Source: Amazonocrinis nigriterrae CENA67
GTDB taxonomy: Bacteria > Cyanobacteriota > Cyanobacteriia > Cyanobacteriales > Nostocaceae
Reading direction: 5' to 3'
Assembly (NCBI RefSeq): GCF_016056305.1
Contig: NZ_JAECZC010000081.1
Location: 39,611 to 103,610 of the forward strand
Length of the DNA: 64,000 nt
The stretch's first letter is position 1, and every line of letters begins with the position of its first letter. This document shows, in pieces, positions 26,027 through 35,437 of this stretch. The position numbers and the translations under genes were made by a program. The notes beneath the pieces are model-generated. The model was not told the origin of the DNA. It was given only the letters and a program-made list of their open reading frames with translations, and searched no databases.

Positions 26027-27696
26027 GATGCCACCTCTGGTTTTACTGCCCTAACAGTAATTAATACTTGGTATTCATCATCTTGGTAATCGAGTTCTTT
26101 CTGGCGTAAATCTTTGACAGCAAGTCCTTGTAAAAAGGCGATCGCTGCTAGAACATTACCATAAGTTTCAACTTGAACATTGGTTTTAGGAAACTTCTCT
26201 TCAAATAACAATCTTGCTGATTGAGCCGTTAACGCCCAACACCAATCATCGCCCCACTCGCATTTAACTACTTGGCTAATACCAGGAACGGTTACTAGTA
26301 AAACACCACCGGGTTTCAGGATGCGGTAAAGATTTGCTAGAGCGGCTTGCATATTGTAAAGCAGGTGCAATGTCTGCGTTAGAACCACACAGTCAAAAAC
26401 CTCTGATGGAATATGATCTGCGTTAGTCAGATCGCCGATGATAGTTGCTTCTGGGTTCCCTTCAATTACGTGTAGTACGTCACTTTGAGTAACGCGATCG
26501 CCACCAAATCTGCGTGTATATGATGCGTCGCCAATCTCCAATACTCGTCCTTGCACATCCTGAGCCTGACGCTCAAGAAAATTTTCTATATAGTAGCGAT
26601 CGATAGGAAGACCGCGATTGTAGCCAAAAGCCCGACTAATAGGAGTCAACCGTCGCAGAGAGCCAAAATTTACCATTCCTGGTGGCGGACTATATTTTTC
26701 ACCGAGTACTTGAGAACGTAACAAATAATAGAGAGGTGCTGGTAATGTTTGCTGTGCGATTTCCTGCAATTGTTTTCTATTCATGAGAATTAGGTTTGTA
26801 AATTTAAAAGTCATCTGTTTTACAAAATGTTGAGTAGGCTTTGTTAGTTTTGACAACATTGGATGGCGATAACGCCATAACTGTTGTTGAAGAAATTGGC
26901 AGACTTCTGTATCTTTGATTTGTTGTTCATTCAAATAGTTCTCCAGCCAGTTAAGGAAAATTAAACGCGCCTTATCATCTTCACCTGAATACATTGAAAG
27001 ATACCAGCTAGAATCATCACGTTGCCGATACTGTTCCCAGCATCCACCCTCAACAAATACAGGTGCTGTAAGAAATATTTTGGCTAAAAATACTTGATCT
27101 TCATAAAGGTGTTGGATACTTTCTTCAAATCCACCAATCTTTTCGACCAACTTACGTTTTACTAGAAAACTACAGATACAGGGAACAGCTCCCCCATGTC
27201 CGAGCAAAAGTTTTAGTAACGATGGAGGCTGAACTAAAATATTGGGCTGAATACCTAGTTCCGGCATATAGTCCCGTTGACTATCTTCAGGATTACCTGT
27301 CCAGCTATACCAATACAAGGTATTACCATAAACCATAGCAGCCTCTGGATGAGACTCTAAAATTGCTAACTGTTTTTCTAGTTTGTGTGGCAAGAAAACA
27401 TCATCAGCATCTAGGAAACAGATATATTCTCCTTTGGCATAACTTATCCCTAAGTTACGCGAAGTACTCTTTCCAAAATTTTGGTGTTCTTCATGTTCTA
27501 GATAACGTACTTTTTCAGGATATTTTTTTGCATATTCATGAGCAATTACACCACTGCCGTCCGTAGAACCATCATCGACCAATAATAGTTCCCAATTTTT
27601 GTATGTTTGGGAAAATACACTTTCTATTGCTTCTTGAAAAAATTGCTCGGCATTTAAAAAAATAGTAATTACAGACACTAGGGAATTGCTGTTCAT
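26023..27696 (-). CDS. Bifunctional family 2 glycosyltransferase - methyltransferase fusion
   Basis: 557 residues. Residues 1-290 are a GT2 enzyme of the same group as paralogues 1 and 2 (SVITIFLNAEQFFQEAIESVFSQTYKNWELLLVDDGSTD, CFLDADDVFLPHKLE, LYWYSWTGNPEDSQRDY). Residues about 330-555 are a class I methyltransferase (RVLEIGDASYTRRFGGDRV, ATIIGDLTNADHIPSEVFDCVVLTQTLHLLY, LKPGGVLLVTVPGISQVV). The linker holds MNRKQLQEIAQQTLPAPLYYLLRSQ, which resembles the N-terminus of the separate methyltransferase. So a duplicated methyltransferase seems to have fused to a transferase, suggesting that the sugar is added and methylated by one polypeptide. Confidence 0.88.
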   Translation of the reverse strand: MNSNSLVSVITIFLNAEQFFQEAIESVFSQTYKNWELLLVDDGSTDGSGVIAHEYAKKYPEKVRYLEHEEHQNFGKSTSRNLGISYAKGEYICFLDADDVFLPHKLEKQLAILESHPEAAMVYGNTLYWYSWTGNPEDSQRDYMPELGIQPNILVQPPSLLKLLLGHGGAVPCICSFLVKRKLVEKIGGFEESIQHLYEDQVFLAKIFLTAPVFVEGGCWEQYRQRDDSSWYLSMYSGEDDKARLIFLNWLENYLNEQQIKDTEVCQFLQQQLWRYRHPMLSKLTKPTQHFVKQMTFKFTNLILMNRKQLQEIAQQTLPAPLYYLLRSQVLGEKYSPPPGMVNFGSLRRLTPISRAFGYNRGLPIDRYYIENFLERQAQDVQGRVLEIGDASYTRRFGGDRVTQSDVLHVIEGNPEATIIGDLTNADHIPSEVFDCVVLTQTLHLLYNMQAALANLYRILKPGGVLLVTVPGISQVVKCEWGDDWCWALTAQSARLLFEEKFPKTNVQVETYGNVLAAIAFLQGLAVKDLRQKELDYQDDEYQVLITVRAVKPEVAS

Positions 27697-27804
27697 TGTT
27701 CATATTACCTCAATCAATTGATTTTGTATTTATGAAATTTGTTATGTTAACTTAAAATAATTTGTTTCATCACAAATTCAGTTTTACTCCAGTCTCAGTT
27801 TCTC

Positions 27805-28899
27805 TTAAGTCATTTGTCGAATCTCTCTGGCTAGTCGCGCTCTTATAATTAAGTTAAGAAATAAGCCCATCGCTTTTTTAACCAGCAAAATACTGAAATT
27901 CATACGACAAGCTCTATTTAAAAGCTGCCAAGCAGTATATTTATCTTTTTCCCAATAGTAGTAAGTTAGCTTTAATAGCTGAGTGCTAAGATTAGTCGAA
28001 ACTTCATTACGGTGTTTTTGAGATTCTTCGCTATCAAGTTTGTAGTAATTGCAGAAAGCTTGATGTAAGTGAAATATTTGTTCTATAACTTGATTAAGCT
28101 GTTCTAGATTTAGATACTTTAGTTCCTCTGACTCACCAAGCCATAGCGAAGTCATTTCTTTAAGGTGTACCCCATTATTCCACTTCTTATGTCCGTCCCA
28201 TCCAAGTAAATATCCTAGATTATTGAACTTGATTTGCAGAGGTTCATCATCAACTATATTTCCATAAGTAGCTGTCATAGATGAAGGATTTATCCGCAAG
28301 TTCACTAAATATTCATTTAGGTTTATCATTTTTAAGCTGCGGGCAATTCTCCACCATAAATCATAATCTTGAGCGTAAGAATAAGCTTCATCATAAAACC
28401 CAATCTGCTCTAAAATAGTGTATTTATGAAACATCACAGCACTATGCACAAAAGGGCAATAAAACAAAATTTCCCAACGAATTTGTGTGCTATTACAAGG
28501 TAAATTACGCTTTTCAATTAATTTTCCTTGTGGATCTATATCTTTGTACCATGTACCTACCAATGCTACTTCAGGGTGTGTTTCCAAAAAAGTAACTTGT
28601 TTAGCTAACCTTTCAGGCTCTGAAATGTCATCCGCATCTTGACGAGCAATAAATTCCCCTTCAGCTAATTTCAGTCCCTTATTTAGGCTTTGCGTTAAGC
28701 CAAGATTGCAGTCGTTATCTATCAAGCGAATACGTGGATCGTCATAGGAACAAATGATTTCTCGCGTGCTATCTGTAGAACCGTCATTAATAATTAAGAA
28801 CTCAAAGTCTTGAAAGGTTTGGCTAAGGATGCTATCTATCGCTTCTTGGAGGTAAATTTCTCCGTTATAAACTGGCATTAAAACTGTGACTTTAGGCAT
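27805..28899 (-). CDS. Family 2 glycosyltransferase
   Basis: 364 residues. TVLMPVYNGEIYLQEAIDSILSQTFQDFEFLIINDGSTDSTREII, ARQDADDISEPERL (DxD) and AQDYDLWWRIARSL are classic GT-A features. It is not one of the three close paralogues, as the acceptor part is different (NPSSMTATYGN). The C-terminal third (about residues 270-364) is alpha-helical and unassigned. It probably adds one sugar to the growing repeat unit in the cytoplasm. The ATG at 28899 is about 12 bp after the stop of the upstream GT39 gene. Confidence 0.9.
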   Translation of the reverse strand: MPKVTVLMPVYNGEIYLQEAIDSILSQTFQDFEFLIINDGSTDSTREIICSYDDPRIRLIDNDCNLGLTQSLNKGLKLAEGEFIARQDADDISEPERLAKQVTFLETHPEVALVGTWYKDIDPQGKLIEKRNLPCNSTQIRWEILFYCPFVHSAVMFHKYTILEQIGFYDEAYSYAQDYDLWWRIARSLKMINLNEYLVNLRINPSSMTATYGNIVDDEPLQIKFNNLGYLLGWDGHKKWNNGVHLKEMTSLWLGESEELKYLNLEQLNQVIEQIFHLHQAFCNYYKLDSEESQKHRNEVSTNLSTQLLKLTYYYWEKDKYTAWQLLNRACRMNFSILLVKKAMGLFLNLIIRARLAREIRQMT

Positions 28900-28910
28900 G
28901 TATCAGCACC

Positions 28911-30542
28911 TTAAGGAATACGATAAATGATGTAGTCTGGACTGTCTTGAAAAGCTATATTTTTGCAGTGTTTGCACTTCAATAATGGTGTAGAAATAGG
29001 TGAGAATTTCTGTTCTATATACTCAGCTAATTTTGGGTTTTCTTTCCAAATCTTATCTTTTTGATTCTTCACAATCCCAAACCATTTCGCCTCCTTAGTT
29101 TGGAGTTCTTTTAACAGTCGAATTGCCTCACTGTCATCTCTTATGCCGTTCCACCAATCAAGCTTTGACCAAGTAGTCGCAGGTGGGAAGACCCATCCTC
29201 GCCTCCGGCTGTAGTAAATAGCGATAGGATCGCCAATATCTTGTGCTATGGTGACAACTAGGTCATTGGGTTGACTAATCTGGTTCAAAGCAAGCCCTAG
29301 CTTGTAAGCGTTTTCGGCATAAGGAGAGTACATAGATTTCAAGTTTTTAGATCCAACTCCGCCAAGGATCAGCAATATGACCGCTATCAGCACCACAGCA
29401 CGAGTCGCTCCTACTATTCGTTGGGTAAATGAGGCGATCGCCATTAGGGTATTCCCTGCTAAAGCGGCTACTGCGGGATTAATTATGTTTAAATTGGTGG
29501 GGTTTTCAACAAGCCCTTGAGCAGCAATGAGGTAATAAATAACAAAAGCTAGTACCCACCAGTGGAAAAGCCACGGCGCTTTGCTCGCTCTAATTTCTAA
29601 AGGTTCGTCAGCATTAGAGTTGCGCTGGCTGTAAGGAGGCCAAAGAAATAGACCAACAACAATAAGGATGATTAAAGGTTTTGTCCATAACCAGGTTAAT
29701 TGTGCATACAATTCCGGCAGGAAGTAATTTTGTTTCAAAAAATGATGCAGACCAAATTTCCAGACCCAATAACCACTTGCTGCAATGTGATAAGGAGGAT
29801 ATGTACGAGAAATATGGATAGCCCATAGATAGTAAGCCACAACTGGTATCAAAATTAGAAGTGCAGCTCCCCCGAGCAAGGCAAGTTGTTTTGAGCGTAG
29901 CCTTTGTTTTGAACTCAGAATGGTTAAGACTGCGTAGAGCATTGGAATTCCGACAAATATACCGGAAATTTTAGTTAAGAAGCCCCACATCCCAATCAGG
30001 CTTGCCAATAGTAAATAATGCAAGTGTTCCGTTTGTAAATAGGCAACTAAGAGCCAAACACTAGTTACTACAAGCGAAACCATCACTGGATCGGGAACGA
30101 AAGTTCGATCAACACAGATGTTTCCTGGTAAAAACGCCAAAACGGCAGTACTAACAAGGGCAGATTCTTGATTCCAAACCCGACGGACAAGTTGATGAAA
30201 AGCAAATATTCCCCACAAACCGAACAGCACTGCTACTGAACGCGCAACCCAATCATGCTGACCAAAAATACGATATAAAAAAGCTGTTATGTAAGTGAGA
30301 GTTTGAAATTCATATCCTACGTAATTATTTGCCGGCCCATTCCAGCTAACTTCAGGATACAAGATATTCCAATTCCCACGGTAAAAATTTTCTGCTATGG
30401 TTGCCGTATCGGACTCTCGCCAACTCGTCCCATCAATAAAGGGTTGGTCAATCAGAAAAAAGCGTAAAACAGCTGCTAAGACTAGGATAAATATCAGTAA
30501 ATAAAATTTAGAAGATTTAGTTTGGAAAGCTTTTTTAAGCAT
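28911..30542 (-). CDS. Family 39 (ArnT/PMT-like) membrane glycosyltransferase
   Basis: 543 residues from the ATG at 30542. The earlier TTG at 30557 is a poorer choice because GAGGA sits before the ATG. There are about ten hydrophobic segments, the first at residues 10-30 (FYLLIFILVLAAVLRFFLI). The acidic loop FIDGTSWRESDTATIAENFYRG matches the catalytic first periplasmic loop of GT-C enzymes, and PDPVMVSLVVTSVWLLVAYL follows. GT-C enzymes use polyprenyl-phosphate sugars outside the cytoplasm, so this one could add a side sugar after export. It follows the GT4 gene by 36 bp. Confidence 0.87.
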   Translation of the reverse strand: MLKKAFQTKSSKFYLLIFILVLAAVLRFFLIDQPFIDGTSWRESDTATIAENFYRGNWNILYPEVSWNGPANNYVGYEFQTLTYITAFLYRIFGQHDWVARSVAVLFGLWGIFAFHQLVRRVWNQESALVSTAVLAFLPGNICVDRTFVPDPVMVSLVVTSVWLLVAYLQTEHLHYLLLASLIGMWGFLTKISGIFVGIPMLYAVLTILSSKQRLRSKQLALLGGAALLILIPVVAYYLWAIHISRTYPPYHIAASGYWVWKFGLHHFLKQNYFLPELYAQLTWLWTKPLIILIVVGLFLWPPYSQRNSNADEPLEIRASKAPWLFHWWVLAFVIYYLIAAQGLVENPTNLNIINPAVAALAGNTLMAIASFTQRIVGATRAVVLIAVILLILGGVGSKNLKSMYSPYAENAYKLGLALNQISQPNDLVVTIAQDIGDPIAIYYSRRRGWVFPPATTWSKLDWWNGIRDDSEAIRLLKELQTKEAKWFGIVKNQKDKIWKENPKLAEYIEQKFSPISTPLLKCKHCKNIAFQDSPDYIIYRIP

Positions 30543-30578
30543 AAGCTCATTCCTCAAAAAAGATTGGGTTTGAAAACT

Positions 30579-31781
30579 TTAAGCATATTTAATATCTCGA
30601 ATCACCTTTTCGTAGTAATTTAAGAGTTCTTTCACTGTATTTTCAATCGCAAATTCTTGAACCTTCCACTTTGCTGCCTGACCAATTTCATTCAAACTAG
30701 GGTGCATCCATACTTCATTTATTTTGATAGCTAGTGCATTTACTTCACCCACAGGTACAAGAAAGCCTGTTTCTCCTTCGGTCAGCAGTTCTTCAAAACT
30801 AGCACCAATCGTTCCAATAATAGGTTTACCCAATGCCATAGCTTCTAAACAAGCATTGGGCAAGTTATCAATTAGAGAGGGTAAGACAACAAGTTTAGCG
30901 CCAGCGATAACAGGGTATAACTGAGTATGGGGTATCTGATCGATAAAAACGAGGCGGTCTGTATACTGACTACAGAAGGAGAGAGCATATTCTTTCATAG
31001 AAGATGCAAGAGAAGATGATAAATCCAGTCCTACAAAGACAGCATGACAGTCTGGATGTTTCTTAAAGACTTGAGGTAGTGCTTGAGCTAATATATGAAA
31101 TCCTTTATGAAGTTGAAAACGACCGAAGAATAGCAGATATTTTTTGCCTTGTAAGTATTCATTGAAGACAGATGAATCCCAATCTGATGTTTCTAAATAA
31201 AAAGGTGTGCGAATGACCTGAACATGAGTTATTTTTGCTTGTTCAGCCAGTAATCGCTTAAGAGTATAACTTGGTGCATAGACATGTTTGCCCAGGCGCA
31301 TCTGTAGCCACTCTAACCACTCTATAATTTGCTCATCGCGATCGCGCTCTTCCCCAGATTTTTCACACCAGACTGGACGATATGCAGAAATACGTGTTAC
31401 CTGTGGAATAGGCAAAAGAAGGCTTGAAATCACACCACACGCATCCCAATCTGGGAACTGAACAATATCGAAAGGCTGCTGTTTATGTAATTTTAAAAGT
31501 TTGCGATAAACCTGAAAGCTAAAGTCCAAACATTGTGATGTTTGACATATACTATATCGACTTAGTTTATCTAATCTTTGTTGTATTTTTCCTAAAGTTA
31601 GGCGATGAATTTGAATACCTTCGTATTCAAATTCATCTCTATCAATTTCTGAGAGAACTACAATATGAACCTCATGTCCTAAAGACAATAATGCCTTGGC
31701 TATTCGATGTAGATAGTTCGCTAAACCACCACTAAAATATTTTTCAGTGACATATTCTGTCGTAGCAAATGCAATACGCAT
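30579..31781 (-). CDS. Family 4 glycosyltransferase
   Basis: 400 residues with a GT-B fold. The N-terminus, RIAFATTEYVTEKYFSGGLANYLHRIAKALLSLGHEVHIVVLS, has the acceptor-binding Gly loop. YLLFFGRFQLHKGFHILAQALPQVF and VVLPSLIDNLPNACLEAMALGKPIIGT are the donor-binding and E-x7-E segments. It probably adds a nucleotide-activated sugar with retention. A perfect 15-bp hairpin (31604-31637) lies inside its coding sequence. It starts 81 bp after the stop of the upstream GT2-like gene. Confidence 0.93.
   Translation of the reverse strand: MRIAFATTEYVTEKYFSGGLANYLHRIAKALLSLGHEVHIVVLSEIDRDEFEYEGIQIHRLTLGKIQQRLDKLSRYSICQTSQCLDFSFQVYRKLLKLHKQQPFDIVQFPDWDACGVISSLLLPIPQVTRISAYRPVWCEKSGEERDRDEQIIEWLEWLQMRLGKHVYAPSYTLKRLLAEQAKITHVQVIRTPFYLETSDWDSSVFNEYLQGKKYLLFFGRFQLHKGFHILAQALPQVFKKHPDCHAVFVGLDLSSSLASSMKEYALSFCSQYTDRLVFIDQIPHTQLYPVIAGAKLVVLPSLIDNLPNACLEAMALGKPIIGTIGASFEELLTEGETGFLVPVGEVNALAIKINEVWMHPSLNEIGQAAKWKVQEFAIENTVKELLNYYEKVIRDIKYA
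31604..31637. other. Perfect intragenic hairpin
   Basis: GATGAATTTGAATAC (31604-31618), loop CTTC (31619-31622), GTATTCAAATTCATC (31623-31637). The 15-bp stem is perfect and lies within codons for about residues 49-60 of the GT4 enzyme. The mRNA could fold here. It may also be chance from the peptide DEFEYEGIQIH. Confidence 0.7.
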
Positions 31782-31861
31782 TGGAAGTCCAATAGGTAAA
31801 GGAATATAAGAACTTTTGGCGTAGTCAATTTTCTTCTGACTGGCTACACTTGAATCATTAT

Positions 31862-32788
31862 TTAAGTAACAGATGTCTTAAGCTGCTCACCTGCTCTGCT
31901 AAGGATCGCGCCAAATAGATAGGGAATTAACCGGAATAGACCAAGACGCTGATACTGGTTTTTGAGTCGTTGTACAGGTGTTATTTTTGAAGTGTCTAAC
32001 GGTATTGGGCCGACTTGGTTCAAGATTGATTTGACTAACAGAAAATCGATTTGCTCCACTGTAGGCGCGGTTTTCTCTCGAATACCCAGTTCCTCAAGCG
32101 CCCGATGTGCGCCTTCAATATAGTCACGACGATCGATACAAGCTTGAGTAAGCGACATAAGACCATCGTAAAGCCCACGCAGCGCAATTAGGTAATCAAA
32201 GTCGTGAGATGCCTGTGCTTTCCATCGCTCAATCAGGTGAGTTATCCACTCTGAATGCTTATTAGCATGTACAAACGCTTTTCGGTAAATGTCTACGTAA
32301 TACTGTTCGTAGTCATGGATACCGAATACTGTTTGAATCTCCATAGACGGAAAGCCTAATGCCTCCATTTTTTGTAAAGTTGCGTATTCAGGACGGATCT
32401 CGACGCGCTCAGGTGGAATGCATTGCAAAGCCTTGCTGAGGTACTGGGTACGATACATGCGGTGACCCGCTTTCCGATAAATGCCCATAAACTTGTCGAA
32501 AACGAGTCCCTCCATTTGCAGATAGTAAGGAGGTAAACGTTCTGCCTCAGACAAGAACGCTTCAACTGCTCCTTCGCGCAAAAGGACATCCGCATCCAGA
32601 GTCATCATCCATTTCACACCACTATCAATACCAATTTGATAACAGCATCGTAGTGCAGCTTCAAATGGCTGTTCGCTAACAACGTAAACGAGCTGTTCAG
32701 GTATCTGTTTGACAACCAGTGCCTTACAGGCATCAAATGTACGTTCTTGAATGGTGCGGATAACAACTATTAATTGATCGCTTGGCAT
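31862..32788 (-). CDS. Glycosyltransferase-like protein (GT-A, DxD)
   Basis: 308 residues. QLIVVIRTIQERTFDACKALVVKQ, followed by VKWMMTLDADVLLREGAVEAFL with a DxD motif, resembles a GT-A catalytic core. The middle (EIQTVFGIHDYEQYYVDIYRKAF) and the C-terminus are not familiar. It is shorter and more divergent than the GT2 enzymes nearby, so the sugar specificity and even activity are unproven. It lies 15 bp downstream of the GMC oxidoreductase gene. Confidence 0.65.
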   Translation of the reverse strand: MPSDQLIVVIRTIQERTFDACKALVVKQIPEQLVYVVSEQPFEAALRCCYQIGIDSGVKWMMTLDADVLLREGAVEAFLSEAERLPPYYLQMEGLVFDKFMGIYRKAGHRMYRTQYLSKALQCIPPERVEIRPEYATLQKMEALGFPSMEIQTVFGIHDYEQYYVDIYRKAFVHANKHSEWITHLIERWKAQASHDFDYLIALRGLYDGLMSLTQACIDRRDYIEGAHRALEELGIREKTAPTVEQIDFLLVKSILNQVGPIPLDTSKITPVQRLKNQYQRLGLFRLIPYLFGAILSRAGEQLKTSVT

Positions 32789-32802
32789 AATAGTGCTTAA
32801 GG

Positions 32803-34476
32803 CTAAGTATGAGAAAGTTGAATCTTCAAATGTTCAGCGAGCCGAATCGCTAAAGCAACAATGGTAAACGTTGGGTTAGCATTTCCACTAGTTGGAAAAG
32901 TAGAAGCTCCAGCCAGATAAACATTTGGAGAAAAGTGAAGGCAACACTGCGGATTGACTACCGATGATGAGGAATCATTACCCATTCGAGTCGCACCCAT
33001 ATGATGAGATGCATCTAAATCAATAGGCCAAGGTTCTAAATTTGGATTTAATTCGGAACAAAGCTTACCCCACCTATTTCGCTGTAATTCTTCTGATAAA
33101 ACATAGTGAACAGCTGCCATACTGCGCTTATCTAATTCACTAGGAGTATGTATAACACAAGGCAAACGCATCGCAAAAGCATCAGTGCAATTGCTCAATG
33201 TAACTCTATTTTGCGGTAAGGGTTCCATTTCCATAAAATTGCGAATATTAATAGTAGTCACTTTAAGATTCTTTTGCTCGAAAAAACGATGACATAAATA
33301 GTCTAAAACTGCTGGACTATCTAATGCTATTTTGCCAATCATTTTTATGATACCTTTGAAATTTTTGCGCTCATTCATTAAATTAGAGTCATCGCCTGTT
33401 TCTGAATAATCACGTAGAAATAACAACTTATCTTTCTTAAGATGCTTAACAGTTTTGAGTAGTAACTGTGATTTTTTGCTAAAATAGTTCAAGGATTCTA
33501 TACTCTCTCTTCCAGACCAGTCAAAGACTGGTTCAAATCTAATATATGAGTTTAATATTCTTTTGTTTTCTTGAACTGTTTCTTTTATTCTCAAACCAAT
33601 ATACCCAGCATAACCAGTCTTTAAAGATAAAAAGCCAAAGTATCCAGGTAAATTATTACTCGAATAAATAAGCTGGATGAATCCATAATTGTTCTTAGGA
33701 TGATTCATGAAATATCGACCTACTTGATCTTTATCATTGCCTAATCCAGCAGGACAGGCAAAAGTCGAATTTAGAAGAATTCTCGGATTTTCAATACCTC
33801 CACAGGCAAGGACAAATATATTAGCCTGAAATTCAATTTTTCTGCCGTCGAAATATCTAGCAATTGCTTTTTTAACGCGTCCTGTTTCCGAACAACCGTC
33901 TAGATGTGTTATTGTACATCCTATATAGAGATCGATATTTTTTTTATTGTATATATCTTGAAATTCCTTTCCAAAATTTTGAGGATATTCCGAAGCAACA
34001 AATATCTTTTCTTCTAGTTCTTTCCAACAAGGAATCAAATCGCTTGTATCTCTAATCCCCATCCAGTCTGAATCTTTAAATTTTTCCCAAGATGGAAAAC
34101 GAAACCTGTGAGATGCGGCAATGTAGTAAGGGGTTAATTCATCCAAATCGATAGGCCATCCAGAATATTTTACCCAATCGCGTTTCCTAAAGTCGATTGG
34201 ATCTAAAGGACTAGATAAACCTGACCAAGTAGTAGAAGTACCGCCTAGCACACGTTCTCGAGAATAGCTTTTGATTAGAATGCCCTCATGATCTACTTCA
34301 CGAAGAGCATCAGTAAATTTTTCTGGCTTGTAGCTTCCACTTTCTAAAACACAAATTTTATAATTGCTATCCGCTAAAACATTGACAATTGTTGCACCAG
34401 CAGGACCGGAGCCAATGATACAAAGGTCATATAAACTTGTCGGCAATATTCCATCCTGAGACAGTTCATAAATCAT
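32803..34476 (-). CDS. GMC-family FAD-dependent oxidoreductase
   Basis: 557 residues. The FAD-binding GSGPAGATIVNVLADSNYKICVLESGSY is near residues 20-50, with RERVLGGTSTTWSGLSSPLDPIDF and FVLACGGIENPRILLNS. The GMC C-terminal segment has the catalytic histidine region DASHHMGATRMG and GASTFPTSGNANPTFTIVALAIRLAEHL. GMC enzymes oxidise alcohols, including sugars (glucose dehydrogenases, pyranose oxidases). Its place between glycosyltransferase and methyltransferase genes suggests oxidation of a sugar hydroxyl in the glycan or precursor. It is not a standard cluster component. Confidence 0.88.
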   Translation of the reverse strand: MIYELSQDGILPTSLYDLCIIGSGPAGATIVNVLADSNYKICVLESGSYKPEKFTDALREVDHEGILIKSYSRERVLGGTSTTWSGLSSPLDPIDFRKRDWVKYSGWPIDLDELTPYYIAASHRFRFPSWEKFKDSDWMGIRDTSDLIPCWKELEEKIFVASEYPQNFGKEFQDIYNKKNIDLYIGCTITHLDGCSETGRVKKAIARYFDGRKIEFQANIFVLACGGIENPRILLNSTFACPAGLGNDKDQVGRYFMNHPKNNYGFIQLIYSSNNLPGYFGFLSLKTGYAGYIGLRIKETVQENKRILNSYIRFEPVFDWSGRESIESLNYFSKKSQLLLKTVKHLKKDKLLFLRDYSETGDDSNLMNERKNFKGIIKMIGKIALDSPAVLDYLCHRFFEQKNLKVTTINIRNFMEMEPLPQNRVTLSNCTDAFAMRLPCVIHTPSELDKRSMAAVHYVLSEELQRNRWGKLCSELNPNLEPWPIDLDASHHMGATRMGNDSSSSVVNPQCCLHFSPNVYLAGASTFPTSGNANPTFTIVALAIRLAEHLKIQLSHT

Positions 34477-34516
34477 TGTTAGTATATATCCAATAAGTTT
34501 CCTTTTGACTTATAAC

Positions 34517-35419
34517 TTACTCTCCAATAGAAATATAAATTGCAAGGAGATTGTTACCTTTCAATTTTCTATCAAAACAGTATGGTGCTAGTAAATTTCT
34601 TCTACCATCATTAAACACTTCAAAACAGGAATATCCTAAATTTGAAAGAATTTCAGAAAATTGCGATTCCAGTATTTTTAGTCCATTCAATCGATTTTGA
34701 TCGTGTTCGAAAAGTATAGTAGGCTTAAATTTTGCAAGTGTATTTATTGCTCCTTGAAAAACATTAAGCTCAAAGCCTTCTACATCTATTTTGATAAAAT
34801 CAAGTCGGGTTAAGTTTTGTTCTGCAACGTATTCGTCCAGTTTCATGATACGCACTGTTCGTCGTTCAAATGCATCCTCACCCATGACCTCGACATTATT
34901 GTTATGTACAAAGGTGCTGGTACCACCGCGAAATAAGCCTTCTTTCACTTGATACATAGGAAGTTCGTTGAGCCTATCCCCCAACGCAAAATCCCTAACT
35001 AATACATTTTTCGCGCCATTAAAAGCGAGATTCACAAGAAATTTATGCCGAATATGATCGACTGGTTCAAAAGCGTGAATCTGACCATTCGTTCCAACCA
35101 GATGAGATAAGACTAATGAATATATTCCAATATTGGCACCTATATCAAAGCAGGTTGCTCCCTCTTTCACTAATGAAGTTATGGCATAAAAGTTTGATTC
35201 ATCATATGAATCAGGATCTGTTAAGAGTTTATACTCAAGCTTATTATCCTGTCTGCATATAATTCGAGTACCCCGAAATTCGACTATGTATGTATTAGTA
35301 TTTTCATTCTTGATCAGCGCCTCATTGGTATTTATATTTCTATTTCTTGTTTTGAAATAATGGGGTATTTTACTCTTAAGCCAACCTTTAAATTTTGGTA
35401 TTGGGTAATTTAACTGCAT
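34517..35419 (-). CDS. FkbM family methyltransferase
   Basis: 300 residues. Motif I is ATCFDIGANIGIYSLVLSHLVG, with HAFEPVDHIRHKFLVNLAFNG and DFIKIDVEGFELNVFQGA, the FkbM signature (O-methylation). It has an N-terminal extension of about 50 basic residues. In glycan clusters, FkbM enzymes typically methylate sugar hydroxyls. It lies 40 bp upstream of the GMC gene, same strand. The start ATG (35419) follows the end of the upstream methyltransferase by about 18 bp. Confidence 0.92.
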   Translation of the reverse strand: MQLNYPIPKFKGWLKSKIPHYFKTRNRNINTNEALIKNENTNTYIVEFRGTRIICRQDNKLEYKLLTDPDSYDESNFYAITSLVKEGATCFDIGANIGIYSLVLSHLVGTNGQIHAFEPVDHIRHKFLVNLAFNGAKNVLVRDFALGDRLNELPMYQVKEGLFRGGTSTFVHNNNVEVMGEDAFERRTVRIMKLDEYVAEQNLTRLDFIKIDVEGFELNVFQGAINTLAKFKPTILFEHDQNRLNGLKILESQFSEILSNLGYSCFEVFNDGRRNLLAPYCFDRKLKGNNLLAIYISIGE

Positions 35420-35437
35420 ATTTATGGTTTCCTTGAT

